Origin: Dehalococcoidia bacterium
Lineage (GTDB): Bacteria > Chloroflexota > Dehalococcoidia > DSTF01 > JACRBR01
Direction: 5' to 3'
DNA length: 64,000 nucleotides
NCBI GenBank assembly: GCA_021731085.1
Contig: JAKFYB010000013.1
Location: forward strand, 1-64,000
Both the position numbers and the translations under genes were made by a program. Position 1 is the stretch's first letter; each line of letters opens with the position of its first letter. The notes below the pieces were generated by a model that was not told where the DNA came from, made no database searches, and worked only from the letters and a program-made list of their open reading frames with translations. This document shows, piece after piece, positions 6,697 to 16,199 of this stretch.

Positions 6697-8007
6697 GATG
6701 TCGTCTGCGTACACTGGTACTGAGGCCGAGTAAGGGGGCAGTGGTTTCTCACCGTGAGAGACCCAGCGCACCAACGTATCAAACGCGTCAATACCGTCTT
6801 CATAGTCGAATCCACAGTGGTAAGCATTCTCAAGCACGCGAACGCGTAACAAGTCACCTTTACCCTGGCCTTGGATTTGTTCTGCAGTGAGCTTGGCATA
6901 GGACAGAGGTGCGATACCATCCCCGGTCGTGTGCAACAAGATCACAGGTCCATCGATGCTGCCAGTAGGGTCGCCCGGATCCCCCACCTTCGCAGGATCC
7001 CGCGAAACGCGAATAGCCAGACGATTAAAGTCGTCGTCGTCGATTCCAGCATCACCCAAGTCATAAACTCGGCCTACGTTGTCTGACAGATTCAGTCTTG
7101 TATCGTCGATTGCCAGTGACCAAATGTCTTGCCGCATTTGATAGCCCTCTACGAAAAATGGCCGAACTCCGCCGCTAAGCTGCTCCCAGATCGCGAGAAA
7201 TCTTCCACGCACTTCCGGATCGCGCTCGATCACGGCTACAATTCGGTTTTCTACTACATCCTGCAGCGGGCCAGCGTCGAACTCAGCTTGGGTGACGCCA
7301 GCAGCGTACGCACCAGCGGCCAACAAATCTGCACTCAGGTCGAAACTGGGCAGGACGCCAGCGACGCCACAGGCCACCAATGCGCCGTCGAACCGATCTG
7401 GGTACTCGTCCATCGCCACCAGGGCGCCGTCACCACCAGCTGAATCAGCCACGGCAAAGGTTCTGCCAGGCCGACCAAACTCTTGAGCGAAATGGTCCCA
7501 GAGCAAGGCGGCTTGCCTTGCTTCGTCACCGCTAATTGGCAAATTCGTGTTGTAACTTGTGGCCGCCCATGCGTAGCCTTGAGAAATGAAATGCGACCTC
7601 AGAGGCGGAGATTCTACGAGTAGGTCGCGGGAGAATCGGTTGCTTCCTTTGAAGTAAATGACAAGATCACCGTTCCAATCCTCTGGCACTTCGATTTGAT
7701 ATACGCCTCCATCAAGTTCCCCGTAGTGTGCCTTTGCGTCAGAAAGCGAATCAAACGCTGGCGAGATGCGCGTATAGGGATCAAAACCAGAGGGGTCTGG
7801 TGTGCTCGTGGGGATGGCTTGGGGCAAATGAACGTCCGATGAGCCTCCGCAGGCAGAAAGGCCTAGAATCCACACTACGATTCCGAAACTTGCGAAGCGC
7901 AGTAGTGGCCGTCCGGCAGATCCGGAGCCAGATCCTTCGCACCGGCTCTCCGCTCGCTTGGCTCGAAGTCGCACTGAACTAAGACGTAATATCGTGCGGA
8001 CATCCAC
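6682..8007 (-). CDS. Secreted alpha/beta-hydrolase lipoprotein
   Basis: A 441-residue protein. After a basic N-terminus a hydrophobic helix ends in the lipobox LGLSACGG (about 48-55), so it is likely a membrane-anchored lipoprotein. The body shows alpha/beta-hydrolase features: a beta strand VIYFKGS, the nucleophile-like turn ADSAGGDGAL (Ser as nucleophile), GPVILLHTTGDGIAPL before the acid residue and AYHCGFD with the candidate His. Substrate unknown; the architecture recalls tannase/feruloyl-esterase-type enzymes. The start is uncertain because about 35 residues precede the signal helix. The final codons lie within the palindromic repeat, so its 3' end may have been altered by that element. 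Confidence 0.75.
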   Translation of the reverse strand: MDVRTILRLSSVRLRAKRAESRCEGSGSGSAGRPLLRFASFGIVVWILGLSACGGSSDVHLPQAIPTSTPDPSGFDPYTRISPAFDSLSDAKAHYGELDGGVYQIEVPEDWNGDLVIYFKGSNRFSRDLLVESPPLRSHFISQGYAWAATSYNTNLPISGDEARQAALLWDHFAQEFGRPGRTFAVADSAGGDGALVAMDEYPDRFDGALVACGVAGVLPSFDLSADLLAAGAYAAGVTQAEFDAGPLQDVVENRIVAVIERDPEVRGRFLAIWEQLSGGVRPFFVEGYQMRQDIWSLAIDDTRLNLSDNVGRVYDLGDAGIDDDDFNRLAIRVSRDPAKVGDPGDPTGSIDGPVILLHTTGDGIAPLSYAKLTAEQIQGQGKGDLLRVRVLENAYHCGFDYEDGIDAFDTLVRWVSHGEKPLPPYSASVPVYADDISVAQ

Positions 8008-8100
8008 ACCTACAGTCTAGTCGCTTTGAGGTACGTCACCTATGGCCTCCTTGGCAGCCAACCGGAGAATTCCTCCACCGCGCGCGTAACGAGTTGTTGG

Positions 8101-11100
8101 TCAATAGAGAGGGCCTGGCGTTAGACAAGGGGTATACCCAGCGCGTTTACAGAGTGCTCTCTTCGCTTGTTCTTGGAGTTTCGCGATAGCAAGGTTGATC
8201 AGTCGGCCTAGGTCTAGACCAGAATTACCGTGGTACGTAGGTCCGCATGGCTGCACGCTATTGTATGAGCAATCGAGTGGATGTTGGGCGCAACGCTGCG
8301 ACCGATTGGGCATGTACACACTGCTTTCACAACGATCAGGACCTCCGCATGTCTCGTCCCACTTCCAGTAGCCCGGGCGAGGCGGGTAGCATACGCTAGT
8401 CGCCGTTGGCGTCGGCGTGGGTGTGTTAGTTGCGGTGGGTACGGGCGTATTCATGCCGCCCTCAAGCGCGTCGTGTCCCGACGGATCTATGAGATTTGTT
8501 GGGTTGTTGTAAACGTAACTATAGAAGTTGCCGACATTAAGCGTGTCGCGACTAAGGAAGCGGCCCAGAGCCGGATCATAGTGGCGAGCCCGCAAGTACG
8601 TAAGTCCGCGGTTCGCGTTGTGATCCGCTTGCTCGCCCGCAAACTCGAACTGGTTAGGCACGCTGCCGGTGCTGGCACGGATGGCACCCCACACGTCGTA
8701 GGTGTAGGTGTTGGCGATGTCACCATCCGACTCAGCGATGACTCTAGTGCTGCCAAGACCGTCGGCGAGGTAGAAGCTGTCGCCGCTGGCGTTGGTCTCA
8801 GCGATTAGCCCGATTCCGTAGAGATACGTCGTCGTTGACGGCGAGCCTGTGCTTGGCGTACGAACGTCCTGAAGTACCACGGGCAGCCCAGCGCCCTGAT
8901 CCCAGACATAGTCGTTGTCGACATAGGTCGGTGATGCAGGGAACGTTCGCTGCCGCGTCCGGAGCCCGTCGCCGTTGTACCAATGCCTAGCGTTCCCGGT
9001 GTTAGCACCCGTGTTCTTACAGGACCAACCAAGCGTCTGATCCGCTGCCAGAATGCCTGCATCGGCGTTGTTTATGGTCAGATCATGATTTAGGTCGACC
9101 AGCAGGTCGTAATCGTTTGTGCCCTCCGCTTTGTTATTGCGCGCTGCGCGAATTCCCGAGTCAGCTGGGTTCACGGTGGCGTCCGCGTTCAGATCGCCGC
9201 GGCACGGGCCGGTGCGAAAGAGCTGATTGTCCAGGTCCCAGAGAAACGTATTACCGTTCGGCGTAGCGCCGGTGTCAATTTTCTGAAGGTTACCGTCAGC
9301 ATCATGCGTGTTGCCCGTTCCGCCAATAGCGGAGAGTTGGTCAACCGCGTCGTATGTGTACGACGTAGATGGACTGGATACTGACAACCGATTTCCAACC
9401 TTGTCGTAGGTGTACGTGATGGCTGATGCGCTTGGATACGTGGCGCTCGTCAGCCGTTCCAATTCGTCGTAGGCAAAGGTGCTCACACCTTCACTATCGG
9501 TCAGTTGTGTCCGATTCCCATTGGCGTCTAGGACATAGTCGAAAGCCGCAATGTCGGTTGGTCCAGTCGTATCCGTGTCGGTGATACCGACAAGGCGGTT
9601 TGCATCGTCGTAGTCGTACGTCGTTTCGAGGTCTGTCGAAGATGGTAGCGTCGTGAGGATGAGCCGACCTGCAGCGTCATAGTCATAGTCCGTCGTTCCT
9701 GCAAACCAGCTCGCGGTCACTTGCTCCAAACGGTTGAGTGCATCGTAGCTATAGCTCGCGACTTTACTGTCCGGATAGGTGATAGAAGTGCGATTGTTGG
9801 CGGCATCGTGGGTGTAGGAGACGGTGCGCGACGTACCATCAAATGTGGTTTGTACTGACGCGAGGCGGTTCAAATCGTCATACACGTAGGTCGTCGTGTC
9901 GTTCTCTGTTGTGTTCAAGCTGCAACTTGAGGTGTATCCAGTTTCGCAGGCGCCGCGCGTGTCGGTCATCGTTAGCCGGTTTCCGTTCGCATCGTACGTG
10001 TACGCGGTCGTGTAGTGCACATCCGGATGTGCGATGAGCTCCAATTGGTTGACCTCGTCGTACGTGTAATTAGTTTCACGGCCCGTCCCTTGGTGGAGTG
10101 GATCCGTGACACTATCAAGGTTGTCGTTCGCATCGTACGTGTATGTGGTCTTACGTGTGGACCCGGCTCCAGCAATTCGCGCCTGGATTACATTTGTAAG
10201 CCGGTTCTTTACGTCGTAGGTGTAGGCAACCGAAAGACAGCCGTCATCGACTACGCTGTCAGTGTCGTTGTCCACGCCATTGCCGGTTCCGGTCGTGTTG
10301 TCGCAATTGGAGCCAGATTCTGGCGAGCCGGAGGCAAGGCGATTGGCGTTGCGCATGCCAGTTTGATTGCCCACAACGTCATAAATGAAGTCAGTAATAG
10401 GCGGTCCGCCAGTAACATAGGCGTCGGTAGCTTGTGTGAGATTGTTCTGCTGGTCGTATTCAAAGATTGACGACGGGCAGCCATCGTCCACGGATGTGTC
10501 ACTGTCGTCATCGACGCCGTCGCCGGTGCCATCGGATCCGCAGTCGGCCCCCGACTCAGGCGTGCTATTCGCCGCCCGAGAGGGCTTAGTGACCGTCAGA
10601 ACCCGTCCGCCTAGGTCATAGGTGTAACCGGTCACGTTGCCTTCGGCGTCCTCGACAGTGAGTATGTTTCCGTATTCATCGTAGGTGAACAGAGTGTCAT
10701 TGCCGTTGGCGTCGGTGATGATGCAGAGCATGCTGCGGTCGGCCGGCGAGCCCCCACCTGAGCAGGAATCCCCAGATCCAGTTTCCCAGTCGAAGTCTGT
10801 GTCATTACTCAAGGCATCCGTGATCTGGATCAGGTTTCCGTCACCGTCGTAGTCATAGTCTGTTGAGTTACCGCGAGCGTCCGTCACGATGTCGACGTCA
10901 TTGAGCCCGGTATACGTGACAACCGTGCTGGGACACCCATCGTCAATGACCGTGTCGCTGTCATCGTCAACACCGTCTCCAGTACCTGGACCGCCACAAT
11001 CTCCGCCCGTCTCCGGTGCGCTCACGGGTTGCCGCAGGGCATTGAAAACTTCTTCGACATTGCCATCTGCGTCGTAGGTATAGCTAGTCACGTTGGCGAG

Positions 11101-12669
11101 CGGGTCGGTAACGCTTTCGAGATTATTGTCAGCGTCGTAAGTGTAGGCCGTGTCGATGTTGACGCTGTTGGCAACCCGGTGGATCAGGGTGGGTCGGAAG
11201 GAGGTGTCGAACTCGTGCAACTCCTCGTTGCCGCGAGGGTCGCGCATGATGGTTTGACCTGCTGATGGGCTCGGTGCTCCGGAAGTACAGCCGGTGGCGC
11301 TGTTTGCTGGGCCAGTCCCGTAGTACATACATGTGACGCCGCCCGCAGCGTCCGTCTGCTTCCTCACGCGGTCTGCGGTGTCGTACTCGTTCGTCACTTG
11401 CAGATTCGTGAGTCCATTGGTAACCGTCGCGAGAAGGTGGCTCGTACTTGCATAGCCATAGGTTGTCGTGGCCGTCGAGGTGGTTACTGTTCGGTAGGTG
11501 ACAGTCTGGAGGTCGCCGTTGCCGTCATAGGCAAAGGTGAAGACGCGGTTGTCAGGCGATAGCCCGTCGCTGACCGTTGTGATGTTCTTGGTTGTGGAAT
11601 TGACCGTGAACTGTAGGACACGGCCACCTGGGTCCGTCACGTAGTCGATGCCGTCACTGTCGTACGTGATAGTCGTTGTGTTGCCATTGCGGTCGACCTG
11701 GCTGGTCAGTCGCCCGCCTGAGTCGAAATTCAACTCAGTTTGGTCTGTCATCGTGAGTGTGAAGTCACCACCGCCATTCTGGACGAGGGTGTCGTACACG
11801 CCGTCTGGAGCGGTAAAGGTTCCTCCACTCTTCGCGAAGAACGGTCCGGCGCCATTCGGATAGTTCACCGTCGCGGACCCATCGGTTAGCAATGTGAGTG
11901 AGGTGCTGTAATTGTGGGTCCAACCATAGCCAAGGTCGGTCTTCAAAGTGTTGCGGCCGGAATAGTAGTGACGCGTGAACTCGAGAGGCACGCCACGACC
12001 GGGAATCGCGATGTCGGTGTGTTCGTACGTGAGCGCTCCGGACGTGAACGAGATCGGATCTTTCGTCCAGTCGCCATGCAGGAAGTCGTATAGCGAGGAC
12101 ATGGTCCCGCCGTTCATGACTCTTGTAACGCGGGAGCTGAGCGCCACGAACCTTACCTTGACGACCTGACCCGCGTACGTCGATACATCGCACGACATGG
12201 AGAACGCTCTATTTGCGGGGATGGTGTAGCCGACTCCAGAAAGCGCTACGGTCGTTGAGAAGCTGGGGTCGGTCAACAGTTGAACTTGGACGTGGCCCTG
12301 CTGGCTTGCACTACTTGCGAACGCGAAGTTGAGTCGCGACCCGTCCTGCGGGATCATGAATGCATCAGACGTAAGAGAGTTCACAGTAACGGCATTCGCA
12401 GCGATACTTGTCGTAATCGCCGCGCCACCCTTACAGGTCCCTGCTCCGGCATCACCAAGCGATGGATCACTAGTCATGCCGGAAGCTGACACCGTGTTCC
12501 ACGTGCCGGATGTGGTCCAGTGGGTAAGGCCAGCGCTGAAGTTGCTGTTCAACGGCTGGCGGGAAAGTGCGCCAGAGGGTGCCGCCTCTACGGAAGGGGG
12601 TTGCGATGGTAATACGACCGGAAGAAACGAAATAAGCGAGGCGCAACAAGCTAGAAGCAGGTATTTCAC
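8101..12669 (-). CDS. Large secreted YD/RHS-repeat protein with dockerin-like insert
   Basis: A 1,522-residue protein. A GTG start with GGAGGG upstream is followed by a Sec signal peptide, a jelly-roll-like N-terminal region, a DUF6531-type motif (FTSGALTYEHTDIAIPGRG), and more than 20 YD repeats (Y-x-Y-D-x-x-G-N-x). Three Asp/Cys-rich inserts of the type GVDDDSDTVIDDGCP interrupt the repeats (near 10,920-11,020, 10,480-10,570 and 10,240-10,330). A dockerin-like double calcium loop (DLNADATVNPADSGI, DLNHDLTINNADAGI) lies at about 9,010-9,210. The RHS core end RARHYDPALGRFLSRDTLN is followed by DPSGHD and a unique tail with PTPTPTAT and nine Cys. Such shells usually enclose a C-terminal toxin; no toxin family is recognised here and no immunity gene is obvious. 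Confidence 0.9.
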   Translation of the reverse strand: MKYLLLACCASLISFLPVVLPSQPPSVEAAPSGALSRQPLNSNFSAGLTHWTTSGTWNTVSASGMTSDPSLGDAGAGTCKGGAAITTSIAANAVTVNSLTSDAFMIPQDGSRLNFAFASSASQQGHVQVQLLTDPSFSTTVALSGVGYTIPANRAFSMSCDVSTYAGQVVKVRFVALSSRVTRVMNGGTMSSLYDFLHGDWTKDPISFTSGALTYEHTDIAIPGRGVPLEFTRHYYSGRNTLKTDLGYGWTHNYSTSLTLLTDGSATVNYPNGAGPFFAKSGGTFTAPDGVYDTLVQNGGGDFTLTMTDQTELNFDSGGRLTSQVDRNGNTTTITYDSDGIDYVTDPGGRVLQFTVNSTTKNITTVSDGLSPDNRVFTFAYDGNGDLQTVTYRTVTTSTATTTYGYASTSHLLATVTNGLTNLQVTNEYDTADRVRKQTDAAGGVTCMYYGTGPANSATGCTSGAPSPSAGQTIMRDPRGNEELHEFDTSFRPTLIHRVANSVNIDTAYTYDADNNLESVTDPLANVTSYTYDADGNVEEVFNALRQPVSAPETGGDCGGPGTGDGVDDDSDTVIDDGCPSTVVTYTGLNDVDIVTDARGNSTDYDYDGDGNLIQITDALSNDTDFDWETGSGDSCSGGGSPADRSMLCIITDANGNDTLFTYDEYGNILTVEDAEGNVTGYTYDLGGRVLTVTKPSRAANSTPESGADCGSDGTGDGVDDDSDTSVDDGCPSSIFEYDQQNNLTQATDAYVTGGPPITDFIYDVVGNQTGMRNANRLASGSPESGSNCDNTTGTGNGVDNDTDSVVDDGCLSVAYTYDVKNRLTNVIQARIAGAGSTRKTTYTYDANDNLDSVTDPLHQGTGRETNYTYDEVNQLELIAHPDVHYTTAYTYDANGNRLTMTDTRGACETGYTSSCSLNTTENDTTTYVYDDLNRLASVQTTFDGTSRTVSYTHDAANNRTSITYPDSKVASYSYDALNRLEQVTASWFAGTTDYDYDAAGRLILTTLPSSTDLETTYDYDDANRLVGITDTDTTGPTDIAAFDYVLDANGNRTQLTDSEGVSTFAYDELERLTSATYPSASAITYTYDKVGNRLSVSSPSTSYTYDAVDQLSAIGGTGNTHDADGNLQKIDTGATPNGNTFLWDLDNQLFRTGPCRGDLNADATVNPADSGIRAARNNKAEGTNDYDLLVDLNHDLTINNADAGILAADQTLGWSCKNTGANTGNARHWYNGDGLRTRQRTFPASPTYVDNDYVWDQGAGLPVVLQDVRTPSTGSPSTTTYLYGIGLIAETNASGDSFYLADGLGSTRVIAESDGDIANTYTYDVWGAIRASTGSVPNQFEFAGEQADHNANRGLTYLRARHYDPALGRFLSRDTLNVGNFYSYVYNNPTNLIDPSGHDALEGGMNTPVPTATNTPTPTPTATSVCYPPRPGYWKWDETCGGPDRCESSVYMPNRSQRCAQHPLDCSYNSVQPCGPTYHGNSGLDLGRLINLAIAKLQEQAKRALCKRAGYTPCLTPGPLY

Positions 12670-12701
12670 GGCTTGCCCTCCACGATCCAGCGGGGTGCGT
12701 A

Positions 12702-12756
12702 GCCAGCTCAGCCTCTAGCTGGCGCTACCTTAAGGCCTTAAGGATCGTGTTGTCAA
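12702..12756 (-). promoter_or_regulatory. Promoter, perfect palindrome and leader hairpin of the YD-repeat gene
   Basis: On the minus strand TTGACA (12751-12756) is followed 17-18 bases on by TTAAGG/TAAGGT, a weak -10. Between and over these lies the perfect 16-base palindrome CCTTAAGGCCTTAAGG (12728-12743), a likely operator. Further down, GCCAGCT (12702-12708) pairs with AGCTGGC (12717-12723) to form a 7-base leader hairpin ahead of the GTG start. The rightward DUF4917 gene starts 113 bases away. Confidence 0.45.
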
Positions 12757-12868
12757 GCGATTGCGGATCGGGCGAGACTGAAGCACAAAACATCGTTCGG
12801 ACCGCCGCATGTCGCTTATGGAACGTGTTTGTGGTGCGGGTGTGCGCTCCAACTCTAGAGGCTACGAA

Positions 12869-13906
12869 ATGCCTTCACCGAAAATCCTGACCTACGCTCA
12901 GGTTCGCGCCGAGACCGATGGGGAGACGCGTCACCTGCTCTTGGGGAATGGTTTTAGTATCTCCTGCCGACCCAAGATATTCACGTACGGGCAACTCTTC
13001 GAGCAGGCAGACTTTTCGAAGCTGGATCGTGCCAGGCGAGCCTTCGAAGTTTTGGAAACAAGAAATTTCGAGCAAGTAATTCGAGCATTGCGCAGCTACG
13101 AACAACTCATAGACGTCTACACACCAAACGACGGAGAAGTTAGAGAGGCTGCGGCAGCTGACGCGGCCGCCCTACGAGAAGTACTGGTCACGGCCGTCGC
13201 GAGATCTCATCCAAACCGACCGCATGACATTTCGGCCGCAGAGTACCTTTCGTGCCGCAAGTTCCTCAGAGGCTACACGAGCATCAATACGGTGAACTAC
13301 GATCTCTTACCGTATTGGTCCCTTATGCAAGATGACTTGGGAGATGAGAAGCTTCCTTGCGATGATGGTTTCAGGAAGCCAGCTGAGGATTCGGAGGCAG
13401 ACTATGTTACTTGGGATCCTGACAACTCGAAGACGCAAACGCTCCGCTATCTCCACGGTGCGCTCCATCTGTTCGATACCGGCGTGGAGATGCAGAAATA
13501 CACATGGGTCAACACACAAGTTCCACTCATCGAACAGATTCGCTACGCCTTGGAGAATGAACAGTATCCAGTGTTCGTGTCAGAGGGTACAAGCGACGAG
13601 AAGATCGATGCGATTCGCCACAACGATTACTTAAGCAAGATGTACCGGGGCTTCACGGAAATAAAGGGTTCGTTGGTGGTATTTGGTCACTCATTGGACC
13701 AGTCCGATGACCATATCTTCGCATCACGGATAGGGTTGCGTGGAAAGACGGGCAGACTCTATGTGAGCATTCATGGAGATCCATCCTTGAAGTCCAACGC
13801 ATCGATAATCCAGAAGGCATCTAGCCTCCCGCTCCTAAGAAAAGTCAACCGGCCGCTCGAAGTTAAGTTCTTCGATGCTGAGTCGGCGTCAGTTTGGACA
13901 GGCTGA
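12869..13906 (+). CDS. DUF4917-type SIR2-like protein
   Basis: 345 residues from the ATG at 12869 (MPSPKILTYAQV), chosen over an in-frame start at 12809 because AGAGG precedes it. Motifs are those of SIR2-like/DUF4917 proteins: LLLGNGFSISC (nucleotide loop, near 24), TVNYDLLPYW, TLRYLHGALHLF, and GSLVVFGHSLDQSDDHIF. In defence systems such domains degrade NAD. Whether this one hydrolyses NAD is an inference; the usual GAG loop is GNG here. It lies 170 bases before the TIR-SLOG pair on the same strand, giving a cluster with all domain types of Thoeris (SIR2, SLOG, TIR) in separate genes. Confidence 0.7.
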   Translation: MPSPKILTYAQVRAETDGETRHLLLGNGFSISCRPKIFTYGQLFEQADFSKLDRARRAFEVLETRNFEQVIRALRSYEQLIDVYTPNDGEVREAAAADAAALREVLVTAVARSHPNRPHDISAAEYLSCRKFLRGYTSINTVNYDLLPYWSLMQDDLGDEKLPCDDGFRKPAEDSEADYVTWDPDNSKTQTLRYLHGALHLFDTGVEMQKYTWVNTQVPLIEQIRYALENEQYPVFVSEGTSDEKIDAIRHNDYLSKMYRGFTEIKGSLVVFGHSLDQSDDHIFASRIGLRGKTGRLYVSIHGDPSLKSNASIIQKASSLPLLRKVNRPLEVKFFDAESASVWTG

Positions 13907-13970
13907 ACGCGCCTAAGACTCATGGCGTCCTTTCCCTACGTCGTTTCTCGATTGAAAAGTGTGAGCTGGT

Positions 13971-13993
13971 TCGCACAACAAGAGATTGTGCGA
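13971..13993. repeat. Related palindrome, copy 3
   Basis: TCGCACAA and TTGTGCGA arms surround the 7-base centre CAAGAGA. The arms match those of the repeats at 1324 and 6671 while the centre differs. It lies between the DUF4917 and TIR genes, suggesting either a shared regulator site or a recombination core with a different spacer. The remaining bases 13907-14075 hold no gene. Confidence 0.5.
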
Positions 13994-14075
13994 CGTACGG
14001 CGCTGCCTATACGGTTCCAGTCACGCTCGGTACGCTCGAGCAGGGCGGAATCGCGACTTCATCCGCAGGGTGTCT

Positions 14076-15263
14076 ATGTCGAAGCGATACGTCGTGTACT
14101 TAGTTCATGCTGATCAGGGGAAGTCCGCGCGAGTCCTTCGAGCACGCGTGCGGTCTGCACTCAAGCTCCTCGACATCCCCGGCGACTTACTTTCGATCAG
14201 ATCCAGTCTCCCGCCCGTCGACGATGCGCAGACAGTTCGGGTTTGCATCTACTTAGGAAGCAAACGGGGGAAAGGCAATGCGAGCTGCCATGCGGCCATC
14301 CAGACGGCACTCGAACGCGGAATAGCGACTTTTCCCGTGGTGCCACAGGGAGCCTTGTTCACCGAGGTAACCCCGGAGATTCTAAACGAGTTCAACGCGT
14401 TTCAATGCGATGGGCGAGATCCATTCAGGAGGTTGTCTCAAGTCATTCTTCGCACGCTCCATCTGACCGATATTCAGCGTCGCGTTTTCATCAGCTACGC
14501 ACGCAAAGATGCGACAGCTATGGCAGAACAATTATGGGAGGCTCTGTCGGCCCGGGGCTTCGAAGTGTTCCTAGATCGCGTGTCACTGGATACGGGCGCA
14601 AACTGGCGCGAGCGGCTCTTCGAAGCACTTGAGCGGAAATCATTCGTATTGATGATTGAATCTCCAGAGGCTGTCACAGCGAAGGGTGTCGAGATGGAGT
14701 TCAACTATGCACGTGAGCGGGATATGGGACTCTTGACGTTGACTTGGCATCAAACCGTAGACAGAGGTCTAACACTGCCAGGCATTTACGAGAAGTACAG
14801 AACGCATCTTCCGAAAAGTGCCCTCCGGTCGGACAGAGTTGGCAACGTTCGCTTGAAATCTCACGTTGTACAAAAAGTACTTGACGAGATTGAATCAAGG
14901 CATGCGGAGGCGTTGCTCAGGAGGCGCCGGGCGGTTCTCGGCAGTCTGATGCGAGCTCTGGAGTGGCAGGGGATTTCCTTCAAGGGGATTTCGCAATGGT
15001 CCTTGGTTGCCGATATGGTGGCCCGCGGCTGGAAGTACGACCTTGTTTTCAGCGTGACGCCGCGTGCTCCCGAAGTGCCAGACCTTTATGTGTTGGATTC
15101 AGCTCGGCAGTATGATAAAGGCCGCGAAGCGGACGGGATACTCGTTCACACAATGAGGGCCGTTCCCTCTCAAACAGCAGGGCTACTGGATTGGGTGATC
15201 GCCGGCAGGCGAATCAAGTCGATCGCCGACGATGAAATCGTTCGTTTTGTGAGTGGACTATGA
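14076..15263 (+). CDS. TIR-domain protein with N- and C-terminal extra domains
   Basis: 395 residues from the ATG at 14076 (AGGG upstream; the frame from 13986 would start inside the palindrome). Residues about 1-130 are an alpha/beta domain (VRVCIYLGSKRGKGNASCHAAI) that may itself be a degenerate TIR-like fold. Residues 135-215 are a clear TIR domain: RRVFISYARKD, GFEVFLDRVSLDTGANW, and GVEMEFNYAR with the candidate catalytic Glu (206 or 208). Residues 285-395 form an unassigned C-terminal domain. TIR domains cleave NAD and make cyclic ADP-ribose signals in immunity. The stop overlaps the start of the SLOG gene (ATGA), so the pair is translationally coupled. Confidence 0.85.
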   Translation: MSKRYVVYLVHADQGKSARVLRARVRSALKLLDIPGDLLSIRSSLPPVDDAQTVRVCIYLGSKRGKGNASCHAAIQTALERGIATFPVVPQGALFTEVTPEILNEFNAFQCDGRDPFRRLSQVILRTLHLTDIQRRVFISYARKDATAMAEQLWEALSARGFEVFLDRVSLDTGANWRERLFEALERKSFVLMIESPEAVTAKGVEMEFNYARERDMGLLTLTWHQTVDRGLTLPGIYEKYRTHLPKSALRSDRVGNVRLKSHVVQKVLDEIESRHAEALLRRRRAVLGSLMRALEWQGISFKGISQWSLVADMVARGWKYDLVFSVTPRAPEVPDLYVLDSARQYDKGREADGILVHTMRAVPSQTAGLLDWVIAGRRIKSIADDEIVRFVSGL

Positions 15264-16000
15264 AGAGCCTTCAACCTGCCTGGTCAGCATCACCAGTGTT
15301 GAATGGCCAGAGCCTGTTCCTATCAGCCAGTTTTCCGCGACCCGAGCGGAATGCGAAATTCTACGAGACAGCAGATCCCGACGAGCTGACGCAAGCAATC
15401 GTGGCGTTTGCAAGGGCTGTTCTTGGAGCAGGCGGAGGAGTTGTGTTTGGCGGTCATCCAACAGTTTCACCATTGATAATGTTGGTGGCTAGCGAGTACG
15501 TCGCCAAGGATTCGGCCCCAGGAGCGGCGAAGCCGCCAGCGCTGATCTATCAGTCCAAGGTCTTTGCGGGGGCGCTCACTCCAGCCACGCGACGCATGGA
15601 ACGCGACCGCCTCGGACAGATCATTTGGACAGCAAGATCTAGAACCGAGCCGCCGAGACGCCGACGGAAGTCAGCCCCTCCTTATCCACGGAGCTTGGCG
15701 ATCATGCGGCGGCAGATGCTCAAGAGAGAAGATCTGATCGGTGCGGTGTTCCTAGGCGGAATGGAAGGCATTGAGGATGAAGCCAAGATGTTCAGAAAAT
15801 TGCATCCGACGCGAGTAGCGGCGTACGTTGGCGCACCTGGTGGCGCTGCCCGTGAACTGGCCGAACGCGAACTCGCGCACGTCCGGGCAAACCCACAGGC
15901 GGAGATCGAGTGGTTCGCGGATCTCGCCCAGTCGCGCGAGTATCCAGCATTGATGCAGCGAATCGTCTTGACTTGTGCGGCGCAGGCGGGCCTGACGTAG
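15260..16000 (+). CDS. SLOG-domain protein (putative nucleotide-signal sensor)
   Basis: A 246-residue Rossmann-like protein with SLOG-family features: the opening strand LFLSASFPRPERNAKFY, a glycine-rich turn AGGGVVFGGHPTVSPLIMLVA, and the late motif GAVFLGGMEGIEDEAKMF. SLOG domains bind nucleotide-derived ligands; in ThsA of Thoeris the SLOG domain senses a TIR product. Here it is a stand-alone protein joined to the TIR gene by a 4-base overlap. A basic loop (PPRRRRKSAPP) in the middle is unusual. The simplest role is ligand sensing for an effector encoded elsewhere in the cluster, perhaps the DUF4917 protein. Confidence 0.75.
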   Translation: MKSLQPAWSASPVLNGQSLFLSASFPRPERNAKFYETADPDELTQAIVAFARAVLGAGGGVVFGGHPTVSPLIMLVASEYVAKDSAPGAAKPPALIYQSKVFAGALTPATRRMERDRLGQIIWTARSRTEPPRRRRKSAPPYPRSLAIMRRQMLKREDLIGAVFLGGMEGIEDEAKMFRKLHPTRVAAYVGAPGGAARELAERELAHVRANPQAEIEWFADLAQSREYPALMQRIVLTCAAQAGLT

Positions 16001-16199
16001 TCCGTGCGGTCGTGCCAAGTCAGTGTGCGCGATAGGAGATCAGGACTCGAACTCGGTACATCCTTGTCGACGCCGTCTCGTCGGACGAGTGGAACTGTTA
16101 TTGCGTTTCCTGTAGATGCATCGCAGCCCAACTACCCGCGGGTTGGCGAAGCATGTTTCGTTTCTCCTACATCCAATTCACGGGTGGACGCGATGTTCG

